Notes: generated from the sequence alone by a model not told the origin. 64,000 nucleotides of DNA from Exiguobacterium sp. Leaf196 (GCF_001423965.1 NZ_LMPV01000012.1:101143-165142); one strand, 5' to 3'; shown: positions 17,902-26,675, counted from the first letter of the stretch. Translations and numbers: made by a program.

Positions 17902-18046
17902 ATTAATACTCAAAAATAGGTATGGTCATAAAGCACTAATTATCTTAAAAAAGATTGATTAAGGAAGTAAAATAAACTAAGATTTGAATATTCAGAAAAG
18001 TATAGTAATCTTTTACTTTTCACTACTACATAGGGGGTCAATTCAC

Positions 18047-20434
18047 GTGGGAAAAAAGAAACAGCTTAGCTTAGCCGTACTGTCTGGAATTACGGCAGCT
18101 GCTTTTGCTGTCGGTCCGGTCTTACCTGGTGGGCAGGTAAAATCCGTACAAGCAGCAGAAAAAGCAGCCTCTGGTGCACCAATGGATTTAAGCACAGTCG
18201 ATCAAGACAGATTGTTGAAAGTCTTGGAAAAACGTGGGGTCGTTTCAAAAGCCGCTTCCGTAGAAGCGAAGCAAAAAGCAGTCCAAAAGTATCTTGACCA
18301 AAAGGCGAACGGAAAACCAGCTCCTGATCATGCGCATGCATCGGGTAAAGAAGCAGCCTTCGACAAGAAAACAAAGGATTTCTTGACGAAGCAAAAGGAG
18401 AAGTTAGCAAAACAGCTGGACAAAAAGCATGATAACTACAAAAAAGGCAATCCGAACGGCTTCGTCAAAGTAGACAAAGCTAAGCAAGCAAAGTATAACG
18501 GTACGACACGGACGGACAAGGTATTGGTACTGCTTGTCGAGTACAGTGACTTCGCGCACAATAACGTCGTTCAAGAGCCAGGTTATATGTACGCTAAAGA
18601 CTTTAACCAAAAGCATTATCAAGATTTGATGTTCGGGGATAAAGAATTTGAACTGTTCAACGGAGAAAAGGTTAAAACGTTCAAGCAGTATTATGAAGAA
18701 CAATCGGGTGGAAGCTATTCGGTCGATGGGACGGTTTCGAACTGGTTAAAAGTTCCGGGAACAGCTAAGGATTATGGTGCTGATAGTCCAAAAGGCGGAA
18801 ATGATAACTTGTCAGGAGCAAAAGGGCCGCGTGGACTCGTCAAGGATGCCTTGAATGCTGCCGTCAAGGCAGGCATCAATTTAGCTGAGTACGATCAGTT
18901 CGACCAGTATGACTTAGATGGCGACGGTAACTTAAATGAACCAGATGGTCTCGTTGATCACTTGATGATCATTCACGCAGGAACGGGGCAAGAAGCGGGT
19001 GGCGGTAAATTAGGGGATGACGCAATCTGGTCGCACCGCTGGACGCTCGATAGCGTTTATCCAGTCGAAAACACGACATCAAACGTTCCGACACGCTGGG
19101 GTGGGAAGATGGCAGCTTACGACTATACGATTCAACCTGAGGACGGCGCAGTCGGAGTCTTCGCGCACGAATTCGGACATGACCTCGGACTTCCCGATGA
19201 ATACGACACGCAATACACAGGTCAAGGGGAGCCAGTCGCTTCTTGGTCCATCATGAGTGGTGGTAGCTGGAATGGTAAAATTGCCGGAACAGAGCCGACG
19301 AGCTTCTCTCCGCAAAACAAGGAATTCTTCCAGACAGTCATGGGCGGAAACTGGGCAAACATCCAAACAATCGATTTTGATTCGCTCACGAAAGCTGGAA
19401 CAGCTTCGTACCTCGATCAGAGTGTCACGAAATCAAAAAATCCAGGGATCATCAAAGTCAATCTTCCACAAAAGCCAGTGAAAGGAATTGCTCCAGCGTT
19501 CGGCAAGAAGTACTACTACAGTACAAAAGGGAACGATCTTCATACATCGATGACGTCTCCTGAATTTGATCTGACGAATGCTAAACAAGCAAAATTTGAC
19601 TTTAAAGCGTACTATGACGTTGAATTCAACTACGATTTCCTGACAGTCACTGCTACAGCCGATGGCCAGTCAAAAGTACTGGAAACGATCGGTAAAAAGG
19701 ACACGGATGGCGATGAGCGAGCCGATTCTACTAAAGGCGCATGGGTAGATAAATCATACGACCTCAGTGAATTTGCTGGTAAAAAAGTCACGCTGAAATT
19801 TGAATATGTCACTGACGCAGGACTCGCGCTTGATGGTTTCGCGCTCGATAATGCTACGCTGACAGTCGATGGTAAAGTCGTCTTTGAAGATGATGCCGAG
19901 GGAACACCTAAATTCAAATTAGATGGTTTCGTCGCATCGAACGGCTTCACGTATGCAGATAACGCGTACTACCTTGAATGGCGCAACTATGCAGGTTCTG
20001 ACAAAGCGCTCGAACATGCACGAGGCGTGAAGTACAACACAGGCCTTGTCGTTTGGTATGGTGATTCTAGCTTTGACGACAACTGGGTCGGTAAGCACCC
20101 AGGTGAAGGATTCCTCGGTGTCGTTGATTCGCATCCGGAAGCGATCGTCGGCACGTTGAAAGGACAACCGACGGTTAAGGACAGCACACGTTACCAAATC
20201 GCAGATGCTGCTTTCAGTTATGATAAAGCACCTGCATGGCTCATCGATTCACCATCACGTGGACTTTACGACTATAAAGGTCTTCCAGGTGTGACGAAGT
20301 TTGATGATTCAAAATCGTATATCAACCAGTTGATTCCGGATGCAGGGAAATTGCTTCCGAACAATGGATTGAAAATTCAAGTCATCGGTGAAGCAAAAGA
20401 TAACTCTGCTGGAGCAGTCTGGATCCACCGTTAA
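18047..20434 (+). CDS. Immune inhibitor A-type secreted metalloprotease (M6)
   Basis: A 795-residue preproprotein. GTG at 18047 with AGGGGGT upstream is preferred over an ATG at 17990 because it begins a clean signal peptide, [19 protein letters not shown], with cleavage near VQAAEK. A lysine-rich propeptide follows. The peptidase M6 domain has zinc motif [18 protein letters not shown] near residue 374 and a calcium-type loop [16 protein letters not shown]. The C-terminal part has beta-sandwich (MAM-like) segments such as [17 protein letters not shown]. InhA-type enzymes degrade host peptides, collagen and biofilm proteins in Bacillus relatives. Confidence 0.94.
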   Translation: MGKKKQLSLAVLSGITAAAFAVGPVLPGGQVKSVQAAEKAASGAPMDLSTVDQDRLLKVLEKRGVVSKAASVEAKQKAVQKYLDQKANGKPAPDHAHASGKEAAFDKKTKDFLTKQKEKLAKQLDKKHDNYKKGNPNGFVKVDKAKQAKYNGTTRTDKVLVLLVEYSDFAHNNVVQEPGYMYAKDFNQKHYQDLMFGDKEFELFNGEKVKTFKQYYEEQSGGSYSVDGTVSNWLKVPGTAKDYGADSPKGGNDNLSGAKGPRGLVKDALNAAVKAGINLAEYDQFDQYDLDGDGNLNEPDGLVDHLMIIHAGTGQEAGGGKLGDDAIWSHRWTLDSVYPVENTTSNVPTRWGGKMAAYDYTIQPEDGAVGVFAHEFGHDLGLPDEYDTQYTGQGEPVASWSIMSGGSWNGKIAGTEPTSFSPQNKEFFQTVMGGNWANIQTIDFDSLTKAGTASYLDQSVTKSKNPGIIKVNLPQKPVKGIAPAFGKKYYYSTKGNDLHTSMTSPEFDLTNAKQAKFDFKAYYDVEFNYDFLTVTATADGQSKVLETIGKKDTDGDERADSTKGAWVDKSYDLSEFAGKKVTLKFEYVTDAGLALDGFALDNATLTVDGKVVFEDDAEGTPKFKLDGFVASNGFTYADNAYYLEWRNYAGSDKALEHARGVKYNTGLVVWYGDSSFDDNWVGKHPGEGFLGVVDSHPEAIVGTLKGQPTVKDSTRYQIADAAFSYDKAPAWLIDSPSRGLYDYKGLPGVTKFDDSKSYINQLIPDAGKLLPNNGLKIQVIGEAKDNSAGAVWIHR

Positions 20435-20443
20435 AAACAGAAG

Positions 20444-20477
20444 AACAGGTTCAGTTTCAGCTGAACCTGTTTTTTAT
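20444..20477 (+). terminator. Terminator after the InhA-type gene
   Basis: AACAGGTTCAG-tttcag-CTGAACCTGTT then TTTTATTT. Confidence 0.9.
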
Positions 20478-20529
20478 TTGAGTTACGTAGAAGAAGTGGA
20501 ATCAATTGGAAAAACATTGGTCTGGCAAC

Positions 20530-20559
20530 TTGACTTTTAAAGCGCATCCATTTTATACT
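20530..20559 (+). promoter_or_regulatory. Promoter of the cold-shock gene
   Basis: TTGACT (20530-20535) and TATACT (20554-20559) with an 18-bp spacer. Confidence 0.7.
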
Positions 20560-20565
20560 TACGTT

Positions 20566-20708
20566 AGCTTAATATTGTTATTGTCATTACGGATTCACAT
20601 CGTGTCACGAACAATCTTTTCGTTGCTCCATGTATTTCGGGACAATAATGAATTCCTTTCATATGCTCAGCATATGTATTAAGTAATTTATTTTTGGAGG
20701 TTGTTCCC
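20566..20708 (+). promoter_or_regulatory. Long 5' leader of the cold-shock mRNA
   Basis: About 140 nt lie between the inferred transcription start and the ATG with no reading frame of its own. Long leaders that refold at low temperature are typical of csp genes; CATATGCTCAGCATATG near 20661-20677 is a local inverted repeat. Confidence 0.5.
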
Positions 20709-20909
20709 ATGAACACAGGTAAAGTAAAATGGTTTAACGCAGAAAAAGGTTTCGGTTTCATCGAAGTTGAAGGCGGAGAAGACGTATTCGTACATTTCTC
20801 AGCAATCACTGGTGAAGGCTTCAAAACACTTGACGAAGGTCAAGAAGTTGAGTTCGAAATCACTGAAGGCGCACGTGGAGCACAAGCTGCTAACGTCGTA
20901 AAACTTTAA
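20709..20909 (+). CDS. csp: Cold-shock protein (CspA family)
   Basis: A 66-residue single cold-shock domain: [19 protein letters not shown] contains RNP1 (KGFGFI) and DVFVHFSAI is RNP2. It is the full length for CspB/CspD-type proteins, which bind single-stranded RNA and DNA and prevent RNA structure in the cold. ATG at 20709 follows GGAGG. The gene is monocistronic, with its own promoter, long leader and terminator. The paralogue letter cannot be assigned. Confidence 0.97.
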   Translation: MNTGKVKWFNAEKGFGFIEVEGGEDVFVHFSAITGEGFKTLDEGQEVEFEITEGARGAQAANVVKL

Positions 20910-20922
20910 TTTCAACTATTCA

Positions 20923-20952
20923 ATCGTCCCTTTTCGGAGGGGCGGTTTTTTA
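20923..20952 (+). terminator. Terminator after csp
   Basis: CGTCCC pairs with GGGGCG (one wobble) around TTTTCGGA and is followed by GTTTTTT. Confidence 0.75.
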
Positions 20953-20956
20953 TTAG

Positions 20957-20984
20957 ACTAATATCTTGAATTCAAGATATTAGT
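20957..20984. promoter_or_regulatory. MhqR-type operator (perfect 28-bp palindrome)
   Basis: ACTAATATCTTGAA is followed by its exact reverse complement. The core TATCTTGAATTCAAGATA closely follows the Bacillus MhqR operator pattern TATCTcGAATTcGAGATA. It overlaps the -35 hexamer of the promoter at 20966-20994, as expected for a repressor site released by quinones and electrophiles. Confidence 0.75.
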
Positions 20985-20994
20985 GCGTTATACT
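20966..20994 (+). promoter_or_regulatory. Promoter of the mhqA-like gene
   Basis: TTGAAT (20966-20971) and TATACT (20989-20994), spacer 17 bp; the -35 lies inside the MhqR-type palindrome. Confidence 0.7.
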
Positions 20995-21028
20995 TCAATT
21001 ACCAAATCATTTACAGGGAGTGACGAAG

Positions 21029-21994
21029 ATGGAGCTACTTGGAATTCATCATGTATCAATCTTAACAGGCATGGCAGAGCGAAATTATCAATTTTATACG
21101 AAAGTACTCGGAATGCGTTTGATTAAAAAGACAGTAAATCAAGATGACACGACATCGTATCATTTGTTTTATGGAGATGCGGAAGGGAATCCTGGAACAG
21201 ATTTGACGTTTTTCGATATTCCACATCTTGGAACGGGTGTACCAGGAGCATCGAGTATTTCTTCGACATCTCTTCGTGTCAAAACAACAGCCGCTCTTCA
21301 ATTTTGGAAAAAACGGTTTGAGGAAAAGGACGTTGAGCATGACGAAATCATTGAGCGTGCTGGACGACAGACACTGGCGTTTCGTGATCAGGAAGGAACG
21401 CGTTTGATTCTTGTCGCGGAAGATGGCGAAGTAGGTGTCGCAGGCGGTGTCCCATGGCCGCAAGAAGAGATTCCTTCTGAACATGCCATTGTTGGACTTG
21501 GAGCCGTGACATTGACGGTTAACGATCCGACACTAACGGTCCGCGTGCTGACGGAAGTGATGGGTTTCCGGAACGTTGGTCGCTATCCTTCACTAGCAGG
21601 TGACTTTGCTCCAATCGAAGTCTATGCGACAGGAGAAGGGGGAATCGGAGCAGAAGTCCACGTCGAAGCGCGTCCAGACCTTGATCGGGAACGTTTAGGT
21701 CGTGGTGGTGTGCACCATGTCGCGTTCCGTGTACCGAACAGTGAGGAGTACGAGAAGTGGGTCGAACGTCTGAATGCTTATCACTTACCGAACTCCGGTA
21801 AAGTCGATCGTCACTATTTCCAAGCCCTTTACTTCCGGGAACCGAATCATATCTTATTTGAACTCTCGACAGATACACCAGGATTTGCGACGGATGAGTC
21901 GGTTGAAACATTAGGGGAGACACTTGCGTTACCTCCGTTTCTTGAGCCAAAACGAGCTGCCATCGAAGCTCGGTTACGACCACTCGAAATCTGA
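21029..21994 (+). CDS. Ring-cleaving dioxygenase of the glyoxalase fold, MhqA/MhqO-like
   Basis: A 321-residue protein made of two vicinal-oxygen-chelate modules. Metal-type ligands are seen in GIHHVSILTG at the start, GGVHHVAFRVP near residue 230 and HILFELSTD near 280. Relatives in Bacillus (MhqA, MhqE, MhqO) are induced by methylhydroquinone and catechol and are thought to open quinone or catechol rings. ATG at 21029 follows GGGAG. The MhqR-type operator in its promoter strongly supports this assignment. Monocistronic. Confidence 0.88.
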   Translation: MELLGIHHVSILTGMAERNYQFYTKVLGMRLIKKTVNQDDTTSYHLFYGDAEGNPGTDLTFFDIPHLGTGVPGASSISSTSLRVKTTAALQFWKKRFEEKDVEHDEIIERAGRQTLAFRDQEGTRLILVAEDGEVGVAGGVPWPQEEIPSEHAIVGLGAVTLTVNDPTLTVRVLTEVMGFRNVGRYPSLAGDFAPIEVYATGEGGIGAEVHVEARPDLDRERLGRGGVHHVAFRVPNSEEYEKWVERLNAYHLPNSGKVDRHYFQALYFREPNHILFELSTDTPGFATDESVETLGETLALPPFLEPKRAAIEARLRPLEI

Positions 21995-22000
21995 CAATCC

Positions 22001-22016
22001 TGTGACACAGGTCACA
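22001..22016. promoter_or_regulatory. FNR/CRP-type binding site
   Basis: TGTGA-CACAGG-TCACA is a perfect match to TGTGA-N6-TCACA, used by CRP and by Bacillus FNR. With the -10 TATACT at 22035-22040 its centre falls near -39, close to a class II activation position. Another inverted repeat, ATGGA-TCG-TCCAT, follows at 22018-22030. Confidence 0.55.
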
Positions 22017-22072
22017 GATGGATCGTCCATCCCGTATACTAAGAGCAGGAATCAGGAAAAAGGAGTGACGGG

Positions 22073-22372
22073 ATGTTAAGAACTACGCTTGGGCAATTCC
22101 GGATGATTGCGATATTAGAAGGAATTTCGTTTTTAGTCTTACTGTTGATTGCGATGCCGCTGAAATATATGGCGGACATTCCACAAGCAGTTTCGGTCGT
22201 TGGTGCACTTCACGGTGTCTTATTCGTCATGTACGCGATCTGGCTCGCCGTTGTGAAATTCAAATACGATTGGTCGATCATCAAGGCGGGTATTGCGTTC
22301 ATCGCATCATTCATCCCGTTCGGCACGTTCATACTCGATCGGAAGTTAAAACAGGAAGCAACAAACGCGTAA
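22073..22372 (+). CDS. DUF3817 small membrane protein (YdzA-like)
   Basis: A 99-residue integral membrane protein with three hydrophobic segments (residues ~12-30, 40-60 and 72-90). The pattern FRMIAILEGISFLVLLLIAM and HGVLFVMYAIWL is typical of DUF3817/YdzA proteins, whose function is unknown. AAAGGAG precedes ATG. The promoter carries an FNR/CRP-type site, hinting at control by oxygen or a cAMP-like signal. Confidence 0.82.
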   Translation: MLRTTLGQFRMIAILEGISFLVLLLIAMPLKYMADIPQAVSVVGALHGVLFVMYAIWLAVVKFKYDWSIIKAGIAFIASFIPFGTFILDRKLKQEATNA

Positions 22373-22396
22373 ATTGTGTATACTGAATAGAGCACG

Positions 22397-22448
22397 GCTG
22401 TGGATAACTGTTTTTGTCTATGCGAAGCAGGTTATCCACAGCTTTTTT
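22397..22448 (+). terminator. Terminator whose stem contains DnaA boxes
   Basis: GCTGTGGATAACTG pairs with CAGGTTATCCACAGC around a ~17-nt loop and is followed by TTTTTT. Both arms contain a perfect DnaA-box 9-mer. Confidence 0.8.
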
Positions 22449-22519
22449 CTGTGGATAATTTTTAGGAGGATATATTATGTCAACATTTGAAACATTACAC
22501 ATCAGTGACCTGTGGATAA
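22399..22519. repeat. Cluster of four perfect DnaA boxes
   Basis: The 9-mer TTATCCACA or its complement TGTGGATAA occurs at 22399-22407, 22432-22440, 22450-22458 and 22511-22519. The last is inside the helicase reading frame. Four exact copies in 121 bp are far above chance; similar clusters outside oriC bind DnaA in Bacillus subtilis. Two copies also form the terminator stem. Confidence 0.6.
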
Positions 22520-23709
22520 AAAAATTACAAAAACAAGGCATCAAGGAGCCGACACCGATTCAAGAACAAGCGATTCCATCATTACTTGACGGACGCGACT
22601 TGATTGGACAGGCGCAAACCGGAACAGGAAAGACACTAGCGTTCCTCTTACCGATTCTTGAGCAAATCGATGTCGAATCGCAAACGGTCCAAGCATTGAT
22701 CGTCGCACCGACTCGCGAACTCGCGCGTCAAATCGCAGATGAGACCCATAAGCTGATTCGCAATACGGAACAGTACCGTGCTCTCGCAGTATATGGCGGA
22801 CAAGACGTCTTTAAACAGATTCAACGACTCGGACGGATGCCACAAATCATCATCGGAACACCAGGACGGATTCTCGATCATGTCGGTCGCGGCACACTAG
22901 ACTTAAGCGAATTACGTACACTCGTCTTAGATGAGGCAGACCAAATGCTTCAAATCGGTTTCTTGCCAGAAATTGAAGATATCATTGAGGCAGCACCTGT
23001 TGATCGCCAGTTCATCATGTTATCAGCAACGATGCCACCTAAAGTAGAGGAACTGGCGAAAACGTATTTGCGTAACCCAGTCGAAGTGCAGGTAGAAGCG
23101 GAAAGCATCACTGTAGAAGCGATCGAGCAGTTCGTCGTCGAGACGACGGATCGTCGTAAGCAGGCGACACTACGGACGATGCTTGACGAGATGCGTCCAT
23201 ATGCAGCCATCATTTTCTGCCGTACGCAACGTCGTGTCAGTAAATTAAACGAAGAAATGCAGATGCAAGGGTATCCGACGGATGAACTGCATGGTGGGTT
23301 GACGCAAGGGAAACGGGAAAAGGCAATGGCGAAGTTCTATCAAGGAAAAACACAATTCCTTATTGCAACAGACGTCGCTTCCCGTGGACTCGATGTGACA
23401 GGTGTGACACACGTCTTCAACTACGATTTACCGGACGATGCCGAAAGTTATGTTCACCGGATCGGTCGGACAGGACGTGCTGGGAACGATGGAATTGCCG
23501 TCTCGATCGTGACACCAAAAGATGGTCGGACGTTCCGTGATATGGAACGTGAATTAAACATCTCGGTCACGCCAATCGTCGTCGAATTGTCTGAAGAGGC
23601 GATTCGCGCACAGCACGACCAGAGTAAAGGATCTCGGAAGACGACAGAAGGACGTGGAAACACACGTCGTTCGAATAACCGTCGTCCGGGACGCGCACAT
23701 CGTAAATAA
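22477..23709 (+). CDS. DEAD-box RNA helicase
   Basis: A 410-residue ATP-dependent RNA helicase with every motif in order: Q motif (EPTPIQEQAIP), I (AQTGTGKT), Ia (PTRELA), II (DEAD), III (SAT), V (ASRGLDV) and VI (HRIGRTGRAG), ending in a short basic tail RKTTEGRGNTRRSNNRRPGR. The length suits small Bacillota helicases active in ribosome assembly or RNA decay rather than the 500-residue CshA. ATG has AGGAGG upstream. DnaA boxes overlap its leader and 5' coding end. Confidence 0.93.
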   Translation: MSTFETLHISDLWIKKLQKQGIKEPTPIQEQAIPSLLDGRDLIGQAQTGTGKTLAFLLPILEQIDVESQTVQALIVAPTRELARQIADETHKLIRNTEQYRALAVYGGQDVFKQIQRLGRMPQIIIGTPGRILDHVGRGTLDLSELRTLVLDEADQMLQIGFLPEIEDIIEAAPVDRQFIMLSATMPPKVEELAKTYLRNPVEVQVEAESITVEAIEQFVVETTDRRKQATLRTMLDEMRPYAAIIFCRTQRRVSKLNEEMQMQGYPTDELHGGLTQGKREKAMAKFYQGKTQFLIATDVASRGLDVTGVTHVFNYDLPDDAESYVHRIGRTGRAGNDGIAVSIVTPKDGRTFRDMERELNISVTPIVVELSEEAIRAQHDQSKGSRKTTEGRGNTRRSNNRRPGRAHRK

Positions 23710-23729
23710 ATAAATAAAGGTGCGATAAA

Positions 23730-23786
23730 AGAGCCAGTCTACTTCTCTAATAAATGGAGAAAATAGACTGGCTCTAGTTTTATTTT
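23730..23786 (+). terminator. Long terminator hairpin after the helicase gene
   Basis: AGAGCCAGTCTA pairs with TAGACTGGCTCT, with an inner CTTCTC/GGAGAA helix, and ends in AGTTTTATTTT. Confidence 0.8.
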
Positions 23787-23874
23787 GCATATACCATCAT
23801 TCCACCGAGGTGTTCAGTGTGAGCGAATAGCTCACTATCGACGATATTTGAAATCTTGATTCCAGGGCAAGGTT
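23780..23874 (-). pseudogene. Possible C-terminal remnant of a methyltransferase-like gene
   Basis: On the minus strand the frame ending at TAA (23780-23782) reads PGIKISNIVDSELFAHTEHL then GGMMVYAK. This has the look of a genuine C terminus, similar to the end of class I SAM-dependent methyltransferases. A stop interrupts the frame upstream and no further homologous sequence was seen before 23919. Low confidence; it could be chance coding. Confidence 0.3.
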
Positions 23875-23919
23875 CTTATGAACCCCTTTGTAATGCACTA
23901 GGAACGATTAGTCTCTACT

Positions 23920-24705
23920 TCATTGTCGGGCGAGCCAAGCTGTCCATTCGTTAAAGGCAGCATTCCGATTCTCAATATAGTTGTGATCACTATCGACGAT
24001 CGCTTCCTCAAACGGACTGTCCGATACCAATAAGTCATGATGGAGCGCTTTAATCGATGTTTCGTCTCGTTCTGACGTCATGAGCAACATCGAGCGATCG
24101 GCTAGACGTTCTTTTAGCGTCAGTAAGTTCCATGTCGTATGATGGTGCTTTAACTCGTCAAGTAACGCGTCAGCAGTGGCGTCATTTAGGAAAGCAGCTC
24201 CTCGCTCGAGAATACCATGAAGCACAGGCTCGTATTCCGGATGTTCGAGGACGAGCTGACCGACGAGTCCAAAATTAAACGGAGAAATCCCGACATAATG
24301 TGCAGCCTCCGGTGTCTCAGCAAAAGCATGAAGACCGGCGAACCCACCCATGCTATGACCGACAACGGTAATCTGATCAGCCTTGATACCGTGTTCAGTA
24401 GTGAAAGACTTGGAGCAGACGTAACGTAAAGTTGCCGTTGCGTCTTCCAGAACATGTTGGAATCGGAAGGTTCCGGGACTTCCGATCGTTCCACGATATG
24501 ACGTGACAAGCACATGGTATCCTGCGCTTTGAAGTTGTACTGCCCAGTCCATGTTTAACTGTTTCCCGGGAAATCCGTGAAAGAGGACAATTAATGGAGC
24601 ATCCTCTGTATGTTCAGGTGAATAGAGGCGGGCAATCAATTGTTCCGAACCACCGCTTGGAACATGTAAATAGGATAAAGTTGCTTTTTTCGTGATCGTT
24701 TCCAA
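23920..24705 (-). CDS. Alpha/beta hydrolase
   Basis: A 261-residue alpha/beta hydrolase. LIVLFHGFPG gives the oxyanion-hole HG motif and ITVVGHSMGGFAGLHAF (near residue 115) the nucleophile elbow Ser. The acid is probably in SERDETS and the catalytic His in DSDHNYIENR. Relatives are esterases or prolyl-oligopeptidase-like hydrolases without known substrate. TTG at 24705 is favoured because AAGGAGCG lies 7 nt upstream; a longer form from 24729 would put that site inside the coding region. Confidence 0.8.
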   Translation of the reverse strand: METITKKATLSYLHVPSGGSEQLIARLYSPEHTEDAPLIVLFHGFPGKQLNMDWAVQLQSAGYHVLVTSYRGTIGSPGTFRFQHVLEDATATLRYVCSKSFTTEHGIKADQITVVGHSMGGFAGLHAFAETPEAAHYVGISPFNFGLVGQLVLEHPEYEPVLHGILERGAAFLNDATADALLDELKHHHTTWNLLTLKERLADRSMLLMTSERDETSIKALHHDLLVSDSPFEEAIVDSDHNYIENRNAAFNEWTAWLARQ

Positions 24706-24788
24706 AAAAACACGCTCCTTCATAACCATTTTCTAAGTCTTAGTGTGCGTGAAGATGCACAATCATGCAATGATTAAGTGTATGAACT

Positions 24789-24828
24789 AAAAAGATGGGA
24801 TACCCGTCTGGGCATCCCATCTTTTGTA
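24789..24828. terminator. Terminator for the ABC-F gene (probably bidirectional)
   Basis: AAAAGATGGGAT pairs with ATCCCATCTTTT around a 14-nt loop; T-runs occur on both strands. Confidence 0.8.
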
Positions 24829-24837
24829 AAGCATGGC

Positions 24838-26394
24838 TTAGAATACTTTTGTCGTCCATGATTCACAGTTCCATAAGTCTGTTGCAACAGCTTCATAGAA
24901 TTCTGGTTCGTGTGAGATTAAGAGGACGGTTCCTTTGTACTCTTGTAACGCACGTTTTAATTCTTCTTTTGCTTCGACGTCCAAGTGGTTCGTCGGCTCA
25001 TCGAGTACGAGGATGTTCGATTCCGTGTTCATCAATTTACAAAGACGGACCTTCGCTTTTTCTCCACCGCTGAGTACTTCGATTTTCGATTCGATGTGTT
25101 TCGTCATCAAACCACACTTCGCGAGCATGGCGCGGACTTGCTGTTGTGTCAGAGACGGGAACGTATTCCAGATCTCTTCGATACACGTATTCGAGTTCTT
25201 CTCTTTGACTTCTTGCTCGAAGTACCCGATATGCAAGTTCTCTCCCCGCTCAACGACACCCGAGACAGCCGGGATTTCACCGAGTAAACTCTTGAGCAAC
25301 GTCGATTTCCCGATTCCGTTCGCACCGTGCAAGGCGATCTTCTGTCCGCGTTCGATCGTCAAATCAAGAGGACGAGACAGTGGCTCATCGTATCCGATGA
25401 CAAGACCTTTTGCTTCGAACATCAATTTACTTGGTGTCCGTGCTTGGAGAAAGTGGAACTCTGGTTTTGGCCGTTCCTGTGCGAGTTCGATGACATCCAT
25501 CTTATCAAGCTTTTTCTGACGTGACATCGCCATGTTCCGTGTTGAGACACGCGCCTTGTTCCGGGCAACGAAATCCTTCAACTCAGAGATTTCCTGCTGT
25601 TGACGCTTGAATGCAGACTCAAGTTGTTTTTTCTTCGCTTCGTGGATCGTGACGAAGTTGTCGTAGTCACCGACATAACGGTTCAATTCTTGATTTTCCA
25701 TATGATAAATCAAGTTGATGACGCTATTGAGGAATGGAATATCGTGCGAAATCAAGATGAATGCATTCTCATATTCATTTAAATAGCGTTTTAACCACTC
25801 GATATGCTGGACATCGAGATAGTTGGTCGGCTCATCAAGTAAGAGAATATCTGGTTTTTCAAGAAGGAGTTTCGCAAGCAGAATTTTCGTCCGCTGTCCA
25901 CCACTGAGCTCCTGTACATCCCGGTCAAGTCCGATTTCATCGAGACCAAGACCGCGTGCGATTTCTTCGACTTTTGCATCAATCGTATAGAAGTCGTTAT
26001 TTGTCAAAATGTCTTGTAAGACACCGACTTCTTCGAGCATTTTTTCGAGTTCTTCTGGCTCGACTTCACCCATTTTACCGTACAAATCATTGATTTCCTG
26101 TTCGATATCGAACATGTACTGGAATGCACCTTTGAGAGCATCCCGAATCGTTAATCCTTTTTCAAGGACAGCGTGCTGGTCTAAATAGCCGACGCGCACA
26201 TGCTTCGCCCATTCAACTTTCCCTTCATCCGGCTCAAGTTGCGACGTGATGATATTCATGAACGTCGATTTCCCCTCACCGTTCGCACCAACGAGACCGA
26301 TGTGCTCGCCTTTTAACAGGCGGAAGGAGACATTTTCGAAAATGGCGCGGTCACCGAATCCGTGACTTAAGTTAGATACCGTTAAAATACTCAT
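24838..26394 (-). CDS. ABC-F family ATPase, YfmM-like
   Basis: A 518-residue soluble protein with two ABC domains and no membrane segment. Walker A motifs are GANGEGKST (residue ~36) and GANGIGKST (~350); signature LSGGQRTKILLAKLLL and LSGGEKAKVRLCKLM; Walker B LLLDEPTNYLD and LVLDEPTNHLD. The linker between domains is long and charged, as expected for ABC-F proteins that bind the ribosomal E site. Length and sequence resemble Bacillus YfmM. AGGAG precedes ATG. A small basic protein gene lies 31 bp upstream on the same transcript. Confidence 0.92.
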   Translation of the reverse strand: MSILTVSNLSHGFGDRAIFENVSFRLLKGEHIGLVGANGEGKSTFMNIITSQLEPDEGKVEWAKHVRVGYLDQHAVLEKGLTIRDALKGAFQYMFDIEQEINDLYGKMGEVEPEELEKMLEEVGVLQDILTNNDFYTIDAKVEEIARGLGLDEIGLDRDVQELSGGQRTKILLAKLLLEKPDILLLDEPTNYLDVQHIEWLKRYLNEYENAFILISHDIPFLNSVINLIYHMENQELNRYVGDYDNFVTIHEAKKKQLESAFKRQQQEISELKDFVARNKARVSTRNMAMSRQKKLDKMDVIELAQERPKPEFHFLQARTPSKLMFEAKGLVIGYDEPLSRPLDLTIERGQKIALHGANGIGKSTLLKSLLGEIPAVSGVVERGENLHIGYFEQEVKEKNSNTCIEEIWNTFPSLTQQQVRAMLAKCGLMTKHIESKIEVLSGGEKAKVRLCKLMNTESNILVLDEPTNHLDVEAKEELKRALQEYKGTVLLISHEPEFYEAVATDLWNCESWTTKVF

Positions 26395-26425
26395 AATTGC
26401 TCCTTATTTCATGAATTCCTGTGAC

Positions 26426-26599
26426 TTAGACGCCTGTCCGTTTTTTCTGGTTATTCGCTTTTTTCGTCTGTTGGCTCGTCAATTGTTTCGTTTGTGTTCC
26501 TTGTAAGCCAGTCGGACGTTTAGTTTGCGCTTGTTTTTTTGCTTTCAAGCGCTCGATCATTGCCTCTTGCAATGATAGTTTTTTTGGTTGTTCACTCAT
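26426..26599 (-). CDS. Small basic protein (57 residues) upstream of the ABC-F gene
   Basis: ATG at 26597-26599 with GAGGTGAA 6-8 nt upstream starts a 57-residue frame ending at TAA 26426-26428. The sequence begins MSEQPKKLSLQEAMIERLKA and is rich in Lys, Gln and Thr with almost no aromatic residues (tail KKANNQKKRTGV). It would be highly basic and probably disordered after an N-terminal helix. No family recognised. Its place just before an ABC-F translation factor suggests a role at the ribosome or in RNA binding (inference). Confidence 0.65.
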   Translation of the reverse strand: MSEQPKKLSLQEAMIERLKAKKQAQTKRPTGLQGTQTKQLTSQQTKKANNQKKRTGV

Positions 26600-26642
26600 G
26601 TTCGTTCACCTCGATTGATTCGTTCTTACCTTCTAGTATGCC

Positions 26643-26675
26643 AAAAAAAACGTCTCTTGGAAATGAAGAGACTCG
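26643..26675 (-). terminator. Terminator for the gene at 26686
   Basis: Minus strand GTCTCTT-catttcc-AAGAGAC followed by GTTTTTTTT. Confidence 0.85.
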
